This document shows, in pieces, positions 30,481 through 39,527 of a DNA stretch of 39,971 nt. The stretch comes from Verrucomicrobia bacterium ADurb.Bin006 (GTDB lineage: Bacteria; Verrucomicrobiota; Verrucomicrobiia; Limisphaerales; J093). The stretch is from NCBI GenBank assembly GCA_002071485.1, contig MWFF01000073.1:1-39971 (forward strand). The letters run 5' to 3'. The notes under the pieces were generated by a model. That model searched no databases and was not told where the DNA came from. It worked only from the letters and a program-made list of their open reading frames with translations. How positions within the stretch are numbered: position 1 is the first letter of the stretch; the number at the start of each line of letters is the position of its first letter. A program made the translations under genes and the position numbers.

Positions 30481-31062
30481 ATGACACGAGACGACGCTTG
30501 GCGGCTGCTGACCGAGTTCACCGCGTCCGAATCTCTGCGCAAACACGCCCTGGCCGTCGAGGCCGCAATGCGGCACTACGCGGCGCACTTCAACGAGGAC
30601 GTCCCGCTCTGGGGTCTGGTGGGTCTTGTGCACGACTTCGACTACGAACGGTGGCCCGAACCGCCGGCCCACACGCGCGAAGGCGCCCGCCTCCTGCGGG
30701 AACGCGGCGTCGGCGAAGAGATCGTGGGCGCAATGCTCTCCCACGCGGAGTGGAATCAGGGCGACTACCCGTTGGACCGGCCCCTTCGCAAGACTCTGTT
30801 CGCCGTGGATGAAATGTGCGGCTTCGTGATGGCCGTGGCCTATGTGCGTCCGGAGCGCCTGGCCGGGATGGCCCCGAGCAGTGTGCGAAAGAAGATGAAG
30901 CAGAAGTCCTTCGCGGCGGCGGTCAAGCGCGAGGACCTCGAACGCGGCGCCGCCTTGCTCGAGATTCCCCTCGACGACCACATCAACCATGTCATCCAGG
31001 CACTGCAAGGGATCGCACCCGAGCTGGGATTGACCGTGCCCAGCCCCGATCCAGCCGCCTAG
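30481..31062 (+). CDS. HD-domain hydrolase
   Basis: This 193-residue protein is an HD-superfamily metal-dependent phosphohydrolase of the small YqeK/HDIG type. Metal ligands are visible as His22, the His-Asp pair 51-52 in LVHDFDYE, His64 and His88 in LSHAEWN. The remainder is helical, with a basic stretch (SSVRKKMKQKSFAAAVKRED). The substrate is probably a nucleotide or phosphomonoester and cannot be predicted. The ATG at 30481 follows a divergent promoter region. A palindrome directly after its stop suggests it is a single-gene unit. Confidence 0.82.
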   Translation: MTRDDAWRLLTEFTASESLRKHALAVEAAMRHYAAHFNEDVPLWGLVGLVHDFDYERWPEPPAHTREGARLLRERGVGEEIVGAMLSHAEWNQGDYPLDRPLRKTLFAVDEMCGFVMAVAYVRPERLAGMAPSSVRKKMKQKSFAAAVKREDLERGAALLEIPLDDHINHVIQALQGIAPELGLTVPSPDPAA

Positions 31063-31103
31063 CCCGGAAACCAGTGTCCTCATACCAGCACAGGATTTCC
31101 GGG
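31063..31103 (+). terminator. Palindrome after the HD gene, possible terminator
   Basis: CCCGGAAA (31063-31070) and TTTCCGGG (31096-31103) form an 8-bp stem starting at the base after the stop codon, with CC/GG extending it past a bulged A. No T-run follows, so rho-independent termination is uncertain. It resembles the AGCCCGGATT repeat before purL. Confidence 0.45.
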
Positions 31104-31216
31104 CCGGGCGACCGACTGAACGGCATTGCCGTGGTGAGCTTGTGCCCGCGACCCCGACACCAGCAAGCCCGCGGCTTGCATTGGCGGCGGGTTCGTCCCA
31201 ATGTGCCGGCCATCCT

Positions 31217-32446
31217 ATGGATAACACAACGAATCCTGCACACGACCAGAGGCCTCAGACGTCTCCAGATGGGCAGTCCGCCGCCGGCCTGACCGGGAAT
31301 TCCCCGGCTGCTCCTCCTCTCGCCGCGCCGGCTTCGCATGACCGTCCGCAAGGGCAAGCGGCCCCTCCGGTCCTGGGCGCGGTCCCACCCACAGCGGCTC
31401 CCCCGCGGCCCCCGGCGAGCGGCTGGGGTTGGAAGGTGCTGTCGTTGGTGCTTCTGCTTGTTCTCCTCTCCATCGCCGTGGCGAGCGTCGGGAGGTGGGC
31501 AATCGGACTGCTCCAATTATCTGGCGGGTCGACGCGCGGCACATCGATCCGGCTCGATGAAGTTGTGATGGACGATCAAGGAGGGCGGGACAAGGTGGCG
31601 GTGATCGACATCGAGGGGATTATCTTCGGAGGTCTGCTCGGTGGAGGGTCGTCGGGACCCGTCGAGATGGTGCGCGAGCAACTCAAGCGGGCCGAATCCG
31701 ACCATGCCGTCAAGGCGGTCCTGCTCCGCATCGACTCGCCCGGAGGCGAGGTGCTCGCGTCGGACGAGATCAACCGGAGTCTTGCCGAGTTCCAGCAGCG
31801 CTCTGGCAAACCGATCGTTGCCTCGATGGGGAGCGTGGCGGCCTCGGGGGGCTACTACGTCGCCGCGCCTTGCCGCTGGATTGTGGCCAACCCCCTCACG
31901 ATTACCGGCAGCATTGGCGTCATTATGCGCGGTTACAATTACCGCGGCCTGATGAACAAAGTCGGCGTGCGGCCTGAGGTCTACAAGAGCGGGCGCTTCA
32001 AGGACATGCTCCGCGGCGACAAGGCTGAGGAGGATATCCTGCCGGAGGAGCGCGAGATGGTTCAGTCTCTGGTGGACACGACATTTCGCAGATTCAAAGA
32101 GGTGGTGGTCGAAGGACGCCAGAGCCCGTATCGCCTTAGCGAGGACGGCGGCCGCGCGCTGGTCGACAATTGGGAGGACTATGTGGACGGGCGGGTATTC
32201 TCCGGCCGGCAGGCCTATGATTGGGGGTTCGTAGATGAACTCGGCAACTTCAAGACGGCCCTGGACCGGGCCAAAACGCTCGCGCAGATCGACCGCGCCA
32301 GGATCATCCGCTACGAGCAGCCTTTCGAACTGGGCAATTTGTTTCGGCTGTTTGTCCGCACAGAGACGCCCGCCATCCACGTCGATCTTGGTATCGAGTT
32401 CCCGCCCATTCAGACCGGACGGTTGTACTTCCTGTTTCTTCCTTGA
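31217..32446 (+). CDS. sppA: Signal peptide peptidase SppA-like serine protease
   Basis: This 409-residue protein has a Pro/Ala-rich N-terminal region, one membrane helix (GWKVLSLVLLLVLLSIAVASVGRWAIGLL, about 71-99) and an S49 peptidase domain. The nucleophile is Ser210 in GSVAASGGYYVAAP, and the general-base Lys lies in VYKSGRFKDML (Lys262 likely). RIDSPGGEVLASDEI and ITGSIGVI are family signatures. It degrades leftover signal peptides or membrane peptides, with the active site outside the cytoplasm. The long Pro-rich N-terminal part before the helix is unusual for a small SppA. Its end nearly meets the convergent methyltransferase gene. Confidence 0.9.
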   Translation: MDNTTNPAHDQRPQTSPDGQSAAGLTGNSPAAPPLAAPASHDRPQGQAAPPVLGAVPPTAAPPRPPASGWGWKVLSLVLLLVLLSIAVASVGRWAIGLLQLSGGSTRGTSIRLDEVVMDDQGGRDKVAVIDIEGIIFGGLLGGGSSGPVEMVREQLKRAESDHAVKAVLLRIDSPGGEVLASDEINRSLAEFQQRSGKPIVASMGSVAASGGYYVAAPCRWIVANPLTITGSIGVIMRGYNYRGLMNKVGVRPEVYKSGRFKDMLRGDKAEEDILPEEREMVQSLVDTTFRRFKEVVVEGRQSPYRLSEDGGRALVDNWEDYVDGRVFSGRQAYDWGFVDELGNFKTALDRAKTLAQIDRARIIRYEQPFELGNLFRLFVRTETPAIHVDLGIEFPPIQTGRLYFLFLP

Positions 32447-32451
32447 ACCCG

Positions 32452-33171
32452 CTAATCCCTGCGCGCGGCAAGCGCCGCGCAGTTCCACGCCAACACCTCG
32501 CGCAACACCGGAATCTTCATCAGAGACCATAGCTCCGTGTAGTAGCGGGGGGCCACGGCCACCAGCTCGAGATGCCGCTGGGCCCGCAGAAGTCGCAGAG
32601 TGCGTCCGATGTGGGTCACGAAGAGATTCTCGAACGGCTTGAGCGCGCGCGGCTTGCCGACCAGTCGGTCGAAGAGCCGAGGACCAAGCCGCGGCCCCAG
32701 GTAGTGCCATGGCGAAAAATCATGGCCCCCCCAGGGTGAAAGCCAGTTGGTCCAGCTCAAATAGACATGTCCTCCGGGCGCCAGCAGGGCTGGAAAGGAC
32801 CGGATCAGCCGCTCGGACTCGCGCAGATGCTCGAGGACATTCGAGCAAATCACCAGATCGTGGCGGCCCAGCGACTCCAGCGACTCCGTATCGAGATTGA
32901 TCCTCCGAAAGCACGTCCGCGGAATCTCCGCAGGCAGCCAATCGCTTTCATCGGCAAAGGTGACCCTGCATCCCATTTCGAGCAGTCGCTGACCGAACGT
33001 GCCGGAGCCGCACCCCAGATCAAGCGCCCTCGTGCCCTGGCCCATCGCAACGCCCCGGTCCCTGAGCCACCGGACCGCGTCGTCCACCTGCATCAGCGAG
33101 AACGCATGGTCGTATCCGTGTCTGGCGTGATGCACGATGAGCTTGTGCAGAATCATCGGCGCAGACATCAC
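32452..33171 (-). CDS. Class I SAM-dependent methyltransferase
   Basis: This 239-residue protein has motif I LDLGCGSGTFGQRLLEMG, a DESD loop in place of the usual acidic ribose-binding residue, and the post-I region DLVICSNVLEHL. It is a UbiE/COQ5- or ubiquinone-like methyltransferase fold of unknown substrate. A long C-terminal part rich in Trp and Arg (WTNWLSPWGGHDFSPWHYLG) suggests a lipid or membrane-associated substrate. It is transcribed divergently from the esterase gene and convergently with sppA. Two starts (33171 and 33168) are possible. Confidence 0.82.
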   Translation of the reverse strand: MMSAPMILHKLIVHHARHGYDHAFSLMQVDDAVRWLRDRGVAMGQGTRALDLGCGSGTFGQRLLEMGCRVTFADESDWLPAEIPRTCFRRINLDTESLESLGRHDLVICSNVLEHLRESERLIRSFPALLAPGGHVYLSWTNWLSPWGGHDFSPWHYLGPRLGPRLFDRLVGKPRALKPFENLFVTHIGRTLRLLRAQRHLELVAVAPRYYTELWSLMKIPVLREVLAWNCAALAARRD

Positions 33172-33248
33172 CAGAAAGTACCCTCATCGCCAATCCCCAA
33201 TTCTCTCCGGGCTTGGCGAGGGCCGGACCCGGCATTACACTCACCCGC

Positions 33249-35459
33249 ATGGCCACCAAGCTCCTTTCGTGCGCCCGGTTGCTTTCCGGCTGCGCTGCCT
33301 GCTTCGCGTTCGCTTTCGCCGCGGATTCCGCCGCTCCCCGCGCCCTGCCGCCGGGGCAGCTTCCTCGCGACATCCGCCTCGAACCACTCAAGGATTTGGA
33401 CGGTTACTTCCCCTTTGTCACCCCGTCGAACCGCGCCGCCTGGGATGGGCGCGCCGAGAGGGTCCGGCGCCAATTGCTCGTGACGCTCGGTCTGTGGCCC
33501 GCGCCAACCCGAACGCCCCTGAATGCGGTCGTCCACGGACGGATCGAGCGCGACGATTATACGGTCGAGCGCGTCTACTTCGAAAGCCTCCCTGGTTTCT
33601 ATGTCACCGGCAGTCTCTATCGACCCAAAAGCCCGGGTCAGGCCAAACGCCCCGCAGTGCTCTGCCCGCATGGGCATTGGGCGAACGGACGTTTCTTGGA
33701 CACCGGAGCCGAGGATGTGCGGCGCGAAATAGCGGCGGGAGCGGAGCGATTCGAGGAAGCGGGGCGCAGCCCGCTTCAGGCGCGCTGTGTCGGGCTGGCG
33801 CGAATGGGCTGCGTGGTCTTCCACTACGACATGATCGGGTACGCCGACAGCGTGCAGATCACGCAGGCGCTGGCGCACGGGTTCGCAAAGCAGAGGCCCG
33901 AGATGAACACAACCGAGAACTGGGGCCTGTTCAGCCCCCAGGCCGAGGCGCACTTCCAAAGTGTCATGGGCCTGCAAACATGGAACTCGATCCGCGCCCT
34001 CGATTTCCTGACCGGCTTGCCCGACGTGGACGCGGACCGGATAGCCGTCACCGGCGCGAGCGGAGGGGGAACGCAGACGTTCATCCTGTGCGCGATCGAT
34101 CCGCGGCCCGCGGTCGCGTTTCCCGCCGTTATGGTCTCGACGGCCATGCAGGGGGGCTGCACCTGTGAGAACGCCTGCGGCCTGCGGATCGGGACCGGCA
34201 ACGTCGAGTTCGCCGCCCTCTTTGCTCCGAAGCCGCAGGGAATGACCGCCGCGGACGACTGGACCAAGGAGATGGGCACCAAAGGCTTCCCGGAACTCAA
34301 GCGCCACTACGCGCTGCTGGGGGCACCCGACAACGTCATGCTCAAGGAGGCTCTGCACTTCGGCCACAATTACAACAGCGTCAGCCGAATGGCGATGTAC
34401 GGCTGGATGAACCGCCACCTCGGCCTCGGTCAAAAGGAGCCGATCATCGAGCGCGACTTCAGAAGACTCTCGACAGCCGAGCTCACGGTCTGGAACGACC
34501 AGCATCCCAAGCCCGAGGGCGGACCGGAGTTCGAGCGCAAGTTGCTGCGCCGGTTAACCGAAGATGCCGCCAGGCAATTGGCCGAAGCGGCCGCGTCGCG
34601 CGACCAGTTCGAGCGCGTCTACGGAGGAGGCATCGATGCCGTGATCGGACGGGGTTTGAAGGATGTCGGCGAGGTCGTCTGGGAATCGAGTGCCCAGGTC
34701 GACCTCGAAGCCTGTCACCAGACAACCGGCCGACTGCGCAACCTCACTCATGGCGAGGAGTTGCCCGCGATCCGACTCGAACCGCGGCAACACAAAGCCG
34801 GGGTTGTCATTTGGGTCAGCGGCTCCGGCAAGAGCGGGCTCTACACCAGCGCGGGCGAGGTCCGATCCGAACTCCGGCCTCTGCTCGAACAGGGGTGGAC
34901 GGTACTCGGCCTGGATGTCCTCTTCCAAGGAGAGTTCCTGGCTGATGCCAAGCCCATCACCCAGACCCGGCGGGTCAAGAACCCGCGCGAGGCAGCCGCC
35001 TACACGTTCGGATACAATCACAGTCTGTTTGCGCAACGCGTCCATGATGTTCTAACAGCCATTGCCTACGCAAAAGAACAGTGGGGCGGCACCGGGCGAC
35101 TCGTTTTGGCGGGGCTCGAAGGAGGCGGACCGTGGGTTGCCGGCGCCTGCGCCCAGGCGCGGGGCGCACTCGATGCAGTCGCTCTCGACACGGGAGGTTT
35201 GCGGTTCGGCAAGGTCCTCGATTTGCACAGCCCCGACTTCCTTCCGGGCGGCGCGCTTTACGGGGATCTCCCCGGGATGATCGCGCTGGGCAAGCCGCGC
35301 AGGCTCTGGCTGGCCGGCGAGGGTGATCGCCCGCCCGCCCTGGTGAAGGCCGCATATGACGCGGACGGTGAAGCGCGGGCCATAGCCTTGTACAGCGGGG
35401 CGGATGCGGAGGCTTGCTCGGAGGTTTCGCGCTGGCTGCTGACGATGGCCCGGCCTTGA
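33249..35459 (+). CDS. Secreted acetylxylan-esterase-like protein with two hydrolase-like domains
   Basis: This 736-residue protein has a Sec signal peptide (about 1-24, LSGCAACFAFAFA). A large alpha/beta hydrolase domain carries the nucleophile elbow VTGASGGGTQTF (Ser271), with HGHWANGR before it and conserved cysteines in GGCTCENACGLR. A second C-terminal hydrolase-like region shows LVLAGLEGGGPW, where Glu624 stands at the nucleophile position. The tail HSPDFLPGG and LWLAGEGDRPPA follow. Such proteins are common in Verrucomicrobiota and Planctomycetota and probably remove acyl groups from polysaccharides. The pcm-like gene follows within five bases and is cotranscribed. Confidence 0.82.
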   Translation: MATKLLSCARLLSGCAACFAFAFAADSAAPRALPPGQLPRDIRLEPLKDLDGYFPFVTPSNRAAWDGRAERVRRQLLVTLGLWPAPTRTPLNAVVHGRIERDDYTVERVYFESLPGFYVTGSLYRPKSPGQAKRPAVLCPHGHWANGRFLDTGAEDVRREIAAGAERFEEAGRSPLQARCVGLARMGCVVFHYDMIGYADSVQITQALAHGFAKQRPEMNTTENWGLFSPQAEAHFQSVMGLQTWNSIRALDFLTGLPDVDADRIAVTGASGGGTQTFILCAIDPRPAVAFPAVMVSTAMQGGCTCENACGLRIGTGNVEFAALFAPKPQGMTAADDWTKEMGTKGFPELKRHYALLGAPDNVMLKEALHFGHNYNSVSRMAMYGWMNRHLGLGQKEPIIERDFRRLSTAELTVWNDQHPKPEGGPEFERKLLRRLTEDAARQLAEAAASRDQFERVYGGGIDAVIGRGLKDVGEVVWESSAQVDLEACHQTTGRLRNLTHGEELPAIRLEPRQHKAGVVIWVSGSGKSGLYTSAGEVRSELRPLLEQGWTVLGLDVLFQGEFLADAKPITQTRRVKNPREAAAYTFGYNHSLFAQRVHDVLTAIAYAKEQWGGTGRLVLAGLEGGGPWVAGACAQARGALDAVALDTGGLRFGKVLDLHSPDFLPGGALYGDLPGMIALGKPRRLWLAGEGDRPPALVKAAYDADGEARAIALYSGADAEACSEVSRWLLTMARP

Positions 35460-35463
35460 GATC

Positions 35464-36225
35464 ATGGCTCTCGGGATTCCACCTGGATTGCACGCGCTCG
35501 CCGTCCTGCTGCTGGCGGCGCTCGCCGGGTGCGGCCCGCGGCCCAACCACCCGAGCGCTATGGATCACCAGACGGCCCCTGACTCGAACCGTGTCTCCGA
35601 ACGACATCGAATGGTGCAGGAACAAATCGCAGGGCGCGGCCGCGATGTCCGGAATCCGGGCGTTCTTGAGGCGATGCGGACGGTGCCTCGGCACGCGTTT
35701 GTGCCTCAGGATGTCGCCCAGAGCGCGTACGAGGACTATCCGCTGCCCATCGGGCATGGTCAGACCATCTCACAACCGTACATCGTCGCGTTCATGACCG
35801 AGCAACTCGATCCCCAGCGCACGGACCGCGTGCTCGAGGTCGGCACCGGCTCCGGCTATCAAGCCGCAATCCTCTCCCGCCTGGTCGCCGAGGTCTACAC
35901 AATCGAGATCGTCGAACCGCTCGCTGCGCGGGCCGCGCAGAATCTCCAACGACTCGGGTATACGAACGTCTTCGTCCGGGCGGGGGATGGTTACGCCGGT
36001 TGGCCTGAGAAGGCGCCCTTCGACGCCATCATCGTCACATGCGCGCCCGACCATGTGCCGCAGCCTTTGATCGAACAACTGAAGGAGGGCGGACGTATGA
36101 TCATTCCGGTCGGCGAGTTTGGCGATCAGAATCTGGTTCTGATCGAGAAGCAGGGCGGCCAGATCGCGCGCCGCGCGGTGTTGCCTGTGCGGTTCGTCCC
36201 TATGACCGGTCCGCACGCGCGCTGA
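35464..36225 (+). CDS. pcm: Protein-L-isoaspartate O-methyltransferase, lipoprotein form
   Basis: This 253-residue protein contains a complete PCMT domain: MVQEQIAGRGRDVRNPGVLEAMRTVPRHAFVP, GHGQTISQPYIVAFMTEQL, LEVGTGSGYQAAILSRLV (SAM motif) and the GGRMIIPVG stretch. It methylates isoaspartyl residues in damaged proteins for repair. The first 23 residues form a signal peptide ending in the lipobox LAGC (Cys23), followed by a Pro/Asn-rich linker. The enzyme should therefore be a periplasmic lipoprotein, unlike the usual cytosolic Pcm. Periplasmic PCMT is known in several bacteria, but how SAM is supplied is unclear. It starts four bases after the esterase gene, in the same operon. Confidence 0.9.
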   Translation: MALGIPPGLHALAVLLLAALAGCGPRPNHPSAMDHQTAPDSNRVSERHRMVQEQIAGRGRDVRNPGVLEAMRTVPRHAFVPQDVAQSAYEDYPLPIGHGQTISQPYIVAFMTEQLDPQRTDRVLEVGTGSGYQAAILSRLVAEVYTIEIVEPLAARAAQNLQRLGYTNVFVRAGDGYAGWPEKAPFDAIIVTCAPDHVPQPLIEQLKEGGRMIIPVGEFGDQNLVLIEKQGGQIARRAVLPVRFVPMTGPHAR

Positions 36226-36286
36226 ATCCCGGGCGCGGTTTCGCCAGAGCCTGGGTGTGAGACTCCGCAGAGTGTGAAATCACGGG

Positions 36287-36856
36287 CTACGGAATTGCAG
36301 CCTGAAGCTCCGCCTGCCGTATGGCGGTAAGGCCCAGCAGCAGGACAAGAAGCCCGAAAGCCAGCCGGGCCGCGCTGCCAATCCTGATCCGCTGCTCGCT
36401 GGCCGTCAGGAAACCAATGAGATCGCGCATGCGCCAGGGGGAGATCGTGAACCAGAGTGCGAGCACAACCCAGAGATAGGCCCAGACCACGATCACCAAC
36501 CGCCACGGGGTGTCGACCCAGCGCGCGGTGTCGAGGGTGAACTTGGCGAGAAGCAGCACCACAACCGCCCATCCCCGCACGGCCAGGAAATCGCGCACGA
36601 AGACGCACGCCCCGAAACCGACCACGGCGAACCCGATGAACAGGATCGGCTTGAATGCGTCAAAATCGGCGATGTCATCGGTCCTGAGGTTCCATAGGAA
36701 CCAGACCGTGCCCAGTGGCATCAGGATCAGCCCCCACGCCTCCGAGCGTGGAAACTTGCGCAGGGCGTCCCCGAACGCGCCGGGCTTGAGCAGACCATAG
36801 ATTTGAGGCAGGGCCACAGCCAGGCCGAGCAGGGTTGCGAGATGCCAGAGTTTCAT
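36287..36856 (-). CDS. Multi-pass membrane protein of unknown function
   Basis: This 189-residue protein has about five membrane helices (residues 3-22, 40-57, 68-90, 96-110 and 118-138, with another near 163-181). Charged residues are few and lie in loops (LRTDDIADFDAF, SEQRIRIGSAAR). It may be related to uncharacterised verrucomicrobial membrane proteins. I see no transporter motif. The ATG lies three bases after the miaB stop, so it is cotranscribed and may be translationally coupled. Its stop meets the convergent pcm operon about 60 bases away. Confidence 0.7.
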   Translation of the reverse strand: MKLWHLATLLGLAVALPQIYGLLKPGAFGDALRKFPRSEAWGLILMPLGTVWFLWNLRTDDIADFDAFKPILFIGFAVVGFGACVFVRDFLAVRGWAVVVLLLAKFTLDTARWVDTPWRLVIVVWAYLWVVLALWFTISPWRMRDLIGFLTASEQRIRIGSAARLAFGLLVLLLGLTAIRQAELQAAIP

Positions 36857-36859
36857 GGG

Positions 36860-38218
36860 TCAGTTGGGATTCGGGATGGGTGGATCGGCGTACAGGGTGA
36901 ATGCCGAGGCGCGGTTGATCCGCACGTCCAGCAGTTGCCCGATGAGCCGCGGCGGGCCTTCAAAGACGGTGATATGGTTTCCGCGTGTGCGTCCTTCGAG
37001 CCGCTCCTTGTTCCTGCGGCTCAGTCCCTCGACGAGAATCTGCACCCGGCGATTCACCATGTCCTGGAGCTTCCGTGCCGCGATCGCGTTGATCGCTTCG
37101 AGCAATCGGGTCAACCGCTCCTCACGCACCTTTTGGGGGACCTGGTCGGCACGGGCCGACGCCGGTGTGTCTCTCCGGGGCGAGTACTTGAACAGAAAGG
37201 CATTGTCGAACTCGATGTCCCGCGCCAACGCCATCGTGTCCTCGAAATCCTCCTCGGTCTCCCCAGGGAAACCGACAATCAGGTCCGTCGTGATGCTGAT
37301 CTCCGGACGGACGCGGCGAAGCCGCTCGACAAGGTCGAGGTAACGCCCTCGGGTGTAGCCGCGGCGCATCGCTCGAAGCACGCGGTCGCTGCCGCTTTGG
37401 GCCGGGAGATGGGCGTTCTCGCACAGTTTCTCGAGCCGCCCATAGGCCTGCACCAGATCGTCGCCGTACCCTTTGGGATGCGGCGATGTGAACCGGATGC
37501 GTTCAAGGCCGTCAATGGCGTTCACCGCCTCGAGCAACTGCACGAACGGCGTGAGACCGCTCCGCACCGGGATTTCCCGTCTTCCGTAACTGGTGACAAT
37601 CTGACCGAGCAGGGTGATCTCTTTCACGCCTCGATCCGTCAGGGCGCGGCACTCGGCCACGATGTCGTCGATCGTTCGACTTCGCTCCGCGCCCCGTGTG
37701 CGCGGGACAATGCAGAAGCTGCAGTGTTGATTGCAGCCCTGCATGATGTTGACAAACGCCTTTGGAGATGCTCCCGCCGTGCCCGCCGGAAAAACATGGT
37801 CGCGAAGAACCGCCTGGCTGCCGCAATCCGAGGCCGTGTCGCAGACGGTCTGACAGCGGCCGGCCAACAGGTCGTCAACGCACTCCGGTGCCCGGTGGAG
37901 TTTCTGGGTGCCGAGGACAAGGGTCACGCCCAGGTTGCGATCGAGCAGTTGTCCGCCGCGACTCTGAGCCATGCAGCCCAGGTAGCCCAACACGACGCGC
38001 GGACGCTCCCGGCGCACGGTGCCAGCCAGGGTGGCCATCTTGCCCAGCGCCTTCTGCTCCGCCGCGTCTCGTACACTGCACGTGTTGAGCAGGATCACGT
38101 CGGCCGTCGTCTCCGACGGGGCGAGGGTATAGCCGCGCGCGACGAACCGGGCAGCAACGGCTTCCGAGTCGCGCTCGTTCATCTGACATCCGTAGGTCTT
38201 GATGAAGACGCTGGGCAT
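36860..38218 (-). CDS. miaB: tRNA methylthiotransferase MiaB
   Basis: This 452-residue protein is MiaB, the radical-SAM enzyme that adds a methylthio group to i6A37 of tRNA. The N-terminal UPF0004 domain binds a [4Fe-4S] cluster through Cys11, Cys47 and Cys82 (YGCQMNERDSE, LLNTCSVRD, LGCMAQ). The radical-SAM Cys162/166/169 appear as CNQHCSFCIVPRTRG, and the C-terminal TRAM domain ends the protein (MVNRRVQILVEGLSRRNKERLEGRTRGNHITVFEG). All cluster ligands are present. The ATG at 38218 gives MPSVFIKTYGCQMN, the normal start; an upstream in-frame ATG at 38284 is rejected. A three-base gap precedes the membrane protein gene. Confidence 0.95.
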   Translation of the reverse strand: MPSVFIKTYGCQMNERDSEAVAARFVARGYTLAPSETTADVILLNTCSVRDAAEQKALGKMATLAGTVRRERPRVVLGYLGCMAQSRGGQLLDRNLGVTLVLGTQKLHRAPECVDDLLAGRCQTVCDTASDCGSQAVLRDHVFPAGTAGASPKAFVNIMQGCNQHCSFCIVPRTRGAERSRTIDDIVAECRALTDRGVKEITLLGQIVTSYGRREIPVRSGLTPFVQLLEAVNAIDGLERIRFTSPHPKGYGDDLVQAYGRLEKLCENAHLPAQSGSDRVLRAMRRGYTRGRYLDLVERLRRVRPEISITTDLIVGFPGETEEDFEDTMALARDIEFDNAFLFKYSPRRDTPASARADQVPQKVREERLTRLLEAINAIAARKLQDMVNRRVQILVEGLSRRNKERLEGRTRGNHITVFEGPPRLIGQLLDVRINRASAFTLYADPPIPNPN

Positions 38219-38434
38219 CGAGTCAAAGCGGGCCACACCGTACGGCAGTCCACGCGCGATGAAAAGCGGGAAGTCGCAGACCACCTATCCTCGTGCGAAG
38301 TCCGATCGCCCTGTGCACTGACGGGATGTGCGGAAAATCCGGGCCTGAGCGAGGCGTCGCCCGCCAGTGACGATCGCCAACGCCCAGTTCAAACGATCTG
38401 GCCATGTGCCTCGCCGGTCTGAGGCGAAGCCTCG
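38219..38434. other. Gap between glycosyltransferase and miaB
   Basis: This stretch holds the miaB promoter (minus strand) and the 3' end of the glycosyltransferase unit. A short hairpin GAGGC-GAA-GCCTC lies near 38421-38433, just past the glycosyltransferase stop, without a clear T-run. A lone AATCCGGGCC resembles the purL-upstream repeat. I see no gene here. Confidence 0.4.
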
Positions 38435-39421
38435 CTAAAGACACAGATGCGCCGTGAGCGCAGCCCAGACTTCCTCGACTTCGAGTTCTGCCAGGCGCGT
38501 TCCTGCATGAAGACATCGCATCGCCTCCTGGCAAGGGCGCCAAACACGGATGGCCGACTCGCCCCACAAGACCAGTCCAGGCAGCCCAAGCGCCGCGGCC
38601 AGGTGCGTGATGCCCGAGTCGTGTCCCATGTAGAACCGACAGCCCGCCAAACGACGCGCCAGCTCGACCAGTGGAAGACTGCGCGCAATTTCGAGGCGTT
38701 CCGCAGGCCAACAGAGAGCCAATCGCTCGATGCATTCGCCTTCGGCCTCGCCACCCACCAGAACCAGATTCCAGTCGACACGCGAAACCAGCCGCGACAT
38801 GAGATCGGCCCAGCGCGACTCCGGCCAGTTCTTGCGCTCGCTGCCGCTCCCGGGATGGATCGCCAGGCGGCGCGGCCGGGCTGCGTGGACTTCCTCCGGC
38901 GGCATCTCCGCGCGCGGCGTTGCCGTCTGCACAGGTCGAAGGTTCAGACGTGGGGTGGGATCGGACGCCAGCACTCCGATCTCCGCAAGCGGTTTGAGAA
39001 AGACCTCGGTCGCGTGCTTGGCGACAAACGGGTCCGGTCGATGCGGTCCGGCAATAAAGCGGGCCGGGGACACGCCGGCGATATTCTCCTGGAAGATCTG
39101 GCCGGGGTCGTACAAGTACGACACGATCAAATCGAAGCCGGAGAAGTAGTCGGCCAGGTCGTCGCAGAGAACGGCATCCGGGGCGAATGCCGCCGCCAGG
39201 TCCCGCGCCTCGATCGGGCGCACGGCGTCTACCAGGCCTCCTTCCAGGGCCAGTTGTGCGATGTGCGGATACCCGAGCAGTTCAAGGCCGGCCTCGGGGT
39301 AGTGCTCGCGGAGGGCGGACAGAACGGGCAGGGTCAGGACGAAGTCGCCGATAGCGCCGCCGCGGATCACGAGAATCTTCTCGCATCGAGCAGACGGACC
39401 GGTGGGAGGCTCACCCGGCAT
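38435..39421 (-). CDS. Glycosyltransferase family 9 (heptosyltransferase-like)
   Basis: This 328-residue protein has the GT9 pattern: ILVIRGGAIGDFVLTLPVLSALREHYPEAGLELLGYP at the N-terminus, IHPGSGSERKNWPESRWADLM for the nucleotide-sugar half, and GHDSGITHLAAALGLPGLVLWG near the C-terminus. It transfers a heptose or related sugar onto a lipid A core or a lipoglycan, at the inner face of the membrane. Specificity cannot be read from the sequence. It is downstream of rpmB, but a strong terminator at 39463-39499 separates them, so it is transcribed mainly from its own promoter in the ~40 bases between the terminator and the ATG, or by readthrough. Confidence 0.87.
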   Translation of the reverse strand: MPGEPPTGPSARCEKILVIRGGAIGDFVLTLPVLSALREHYPEAGLELLGYPHIAQLALEGGLVDAVRPIEARDLAAAFAPDAVLCDDLADYFSGFDLIVSYLYDPGQIFQENIAGVSPARFIAGPHRPDPFVAKHATEVFLKPLAEIGVLASDPTPRLNLRPVQTATPRAEMPPEEVHAARPRRLAIHPGSGSERKNWPESRWADLMSRLVSRVDWNLVLVGGEAEGECIERLALCWPAERLEIARSLPLVELARRLAGCRFYMGHDSGITHLAAALGLPGLVLWGESAIRVWRPCQEAMRCLHAGTRLAELEVEEVWAALTAHLCL

Positions 39422-39462
39422 AAATCACGCCCAATTGTGGCGCTGCATCAGGCCGCCTCCCC

Positions 39463-39499
39463 AAAAACCGATCGGGCGAGGCCAGCCGGCCTCGCCCGA
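39463..39499 (-). terminator. Intrinsic terminator of rpmB
   Basis: TCGGGCGAGGCC (39472-39483) and GGCCTCGCCCGA (39488-39499) form a perfect 12-bp GC-rich stem with a 4-base loop. On the minus strand it is followed by TCGG and a run of five T (A5 at 39463-39467). It lies about 30 bases after the rpmB stop. Confidence 0.9.
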
Positions 39500-39527
39500 G
39501 ACGGTCTTAGAAATCGGGGGGGAGGCG

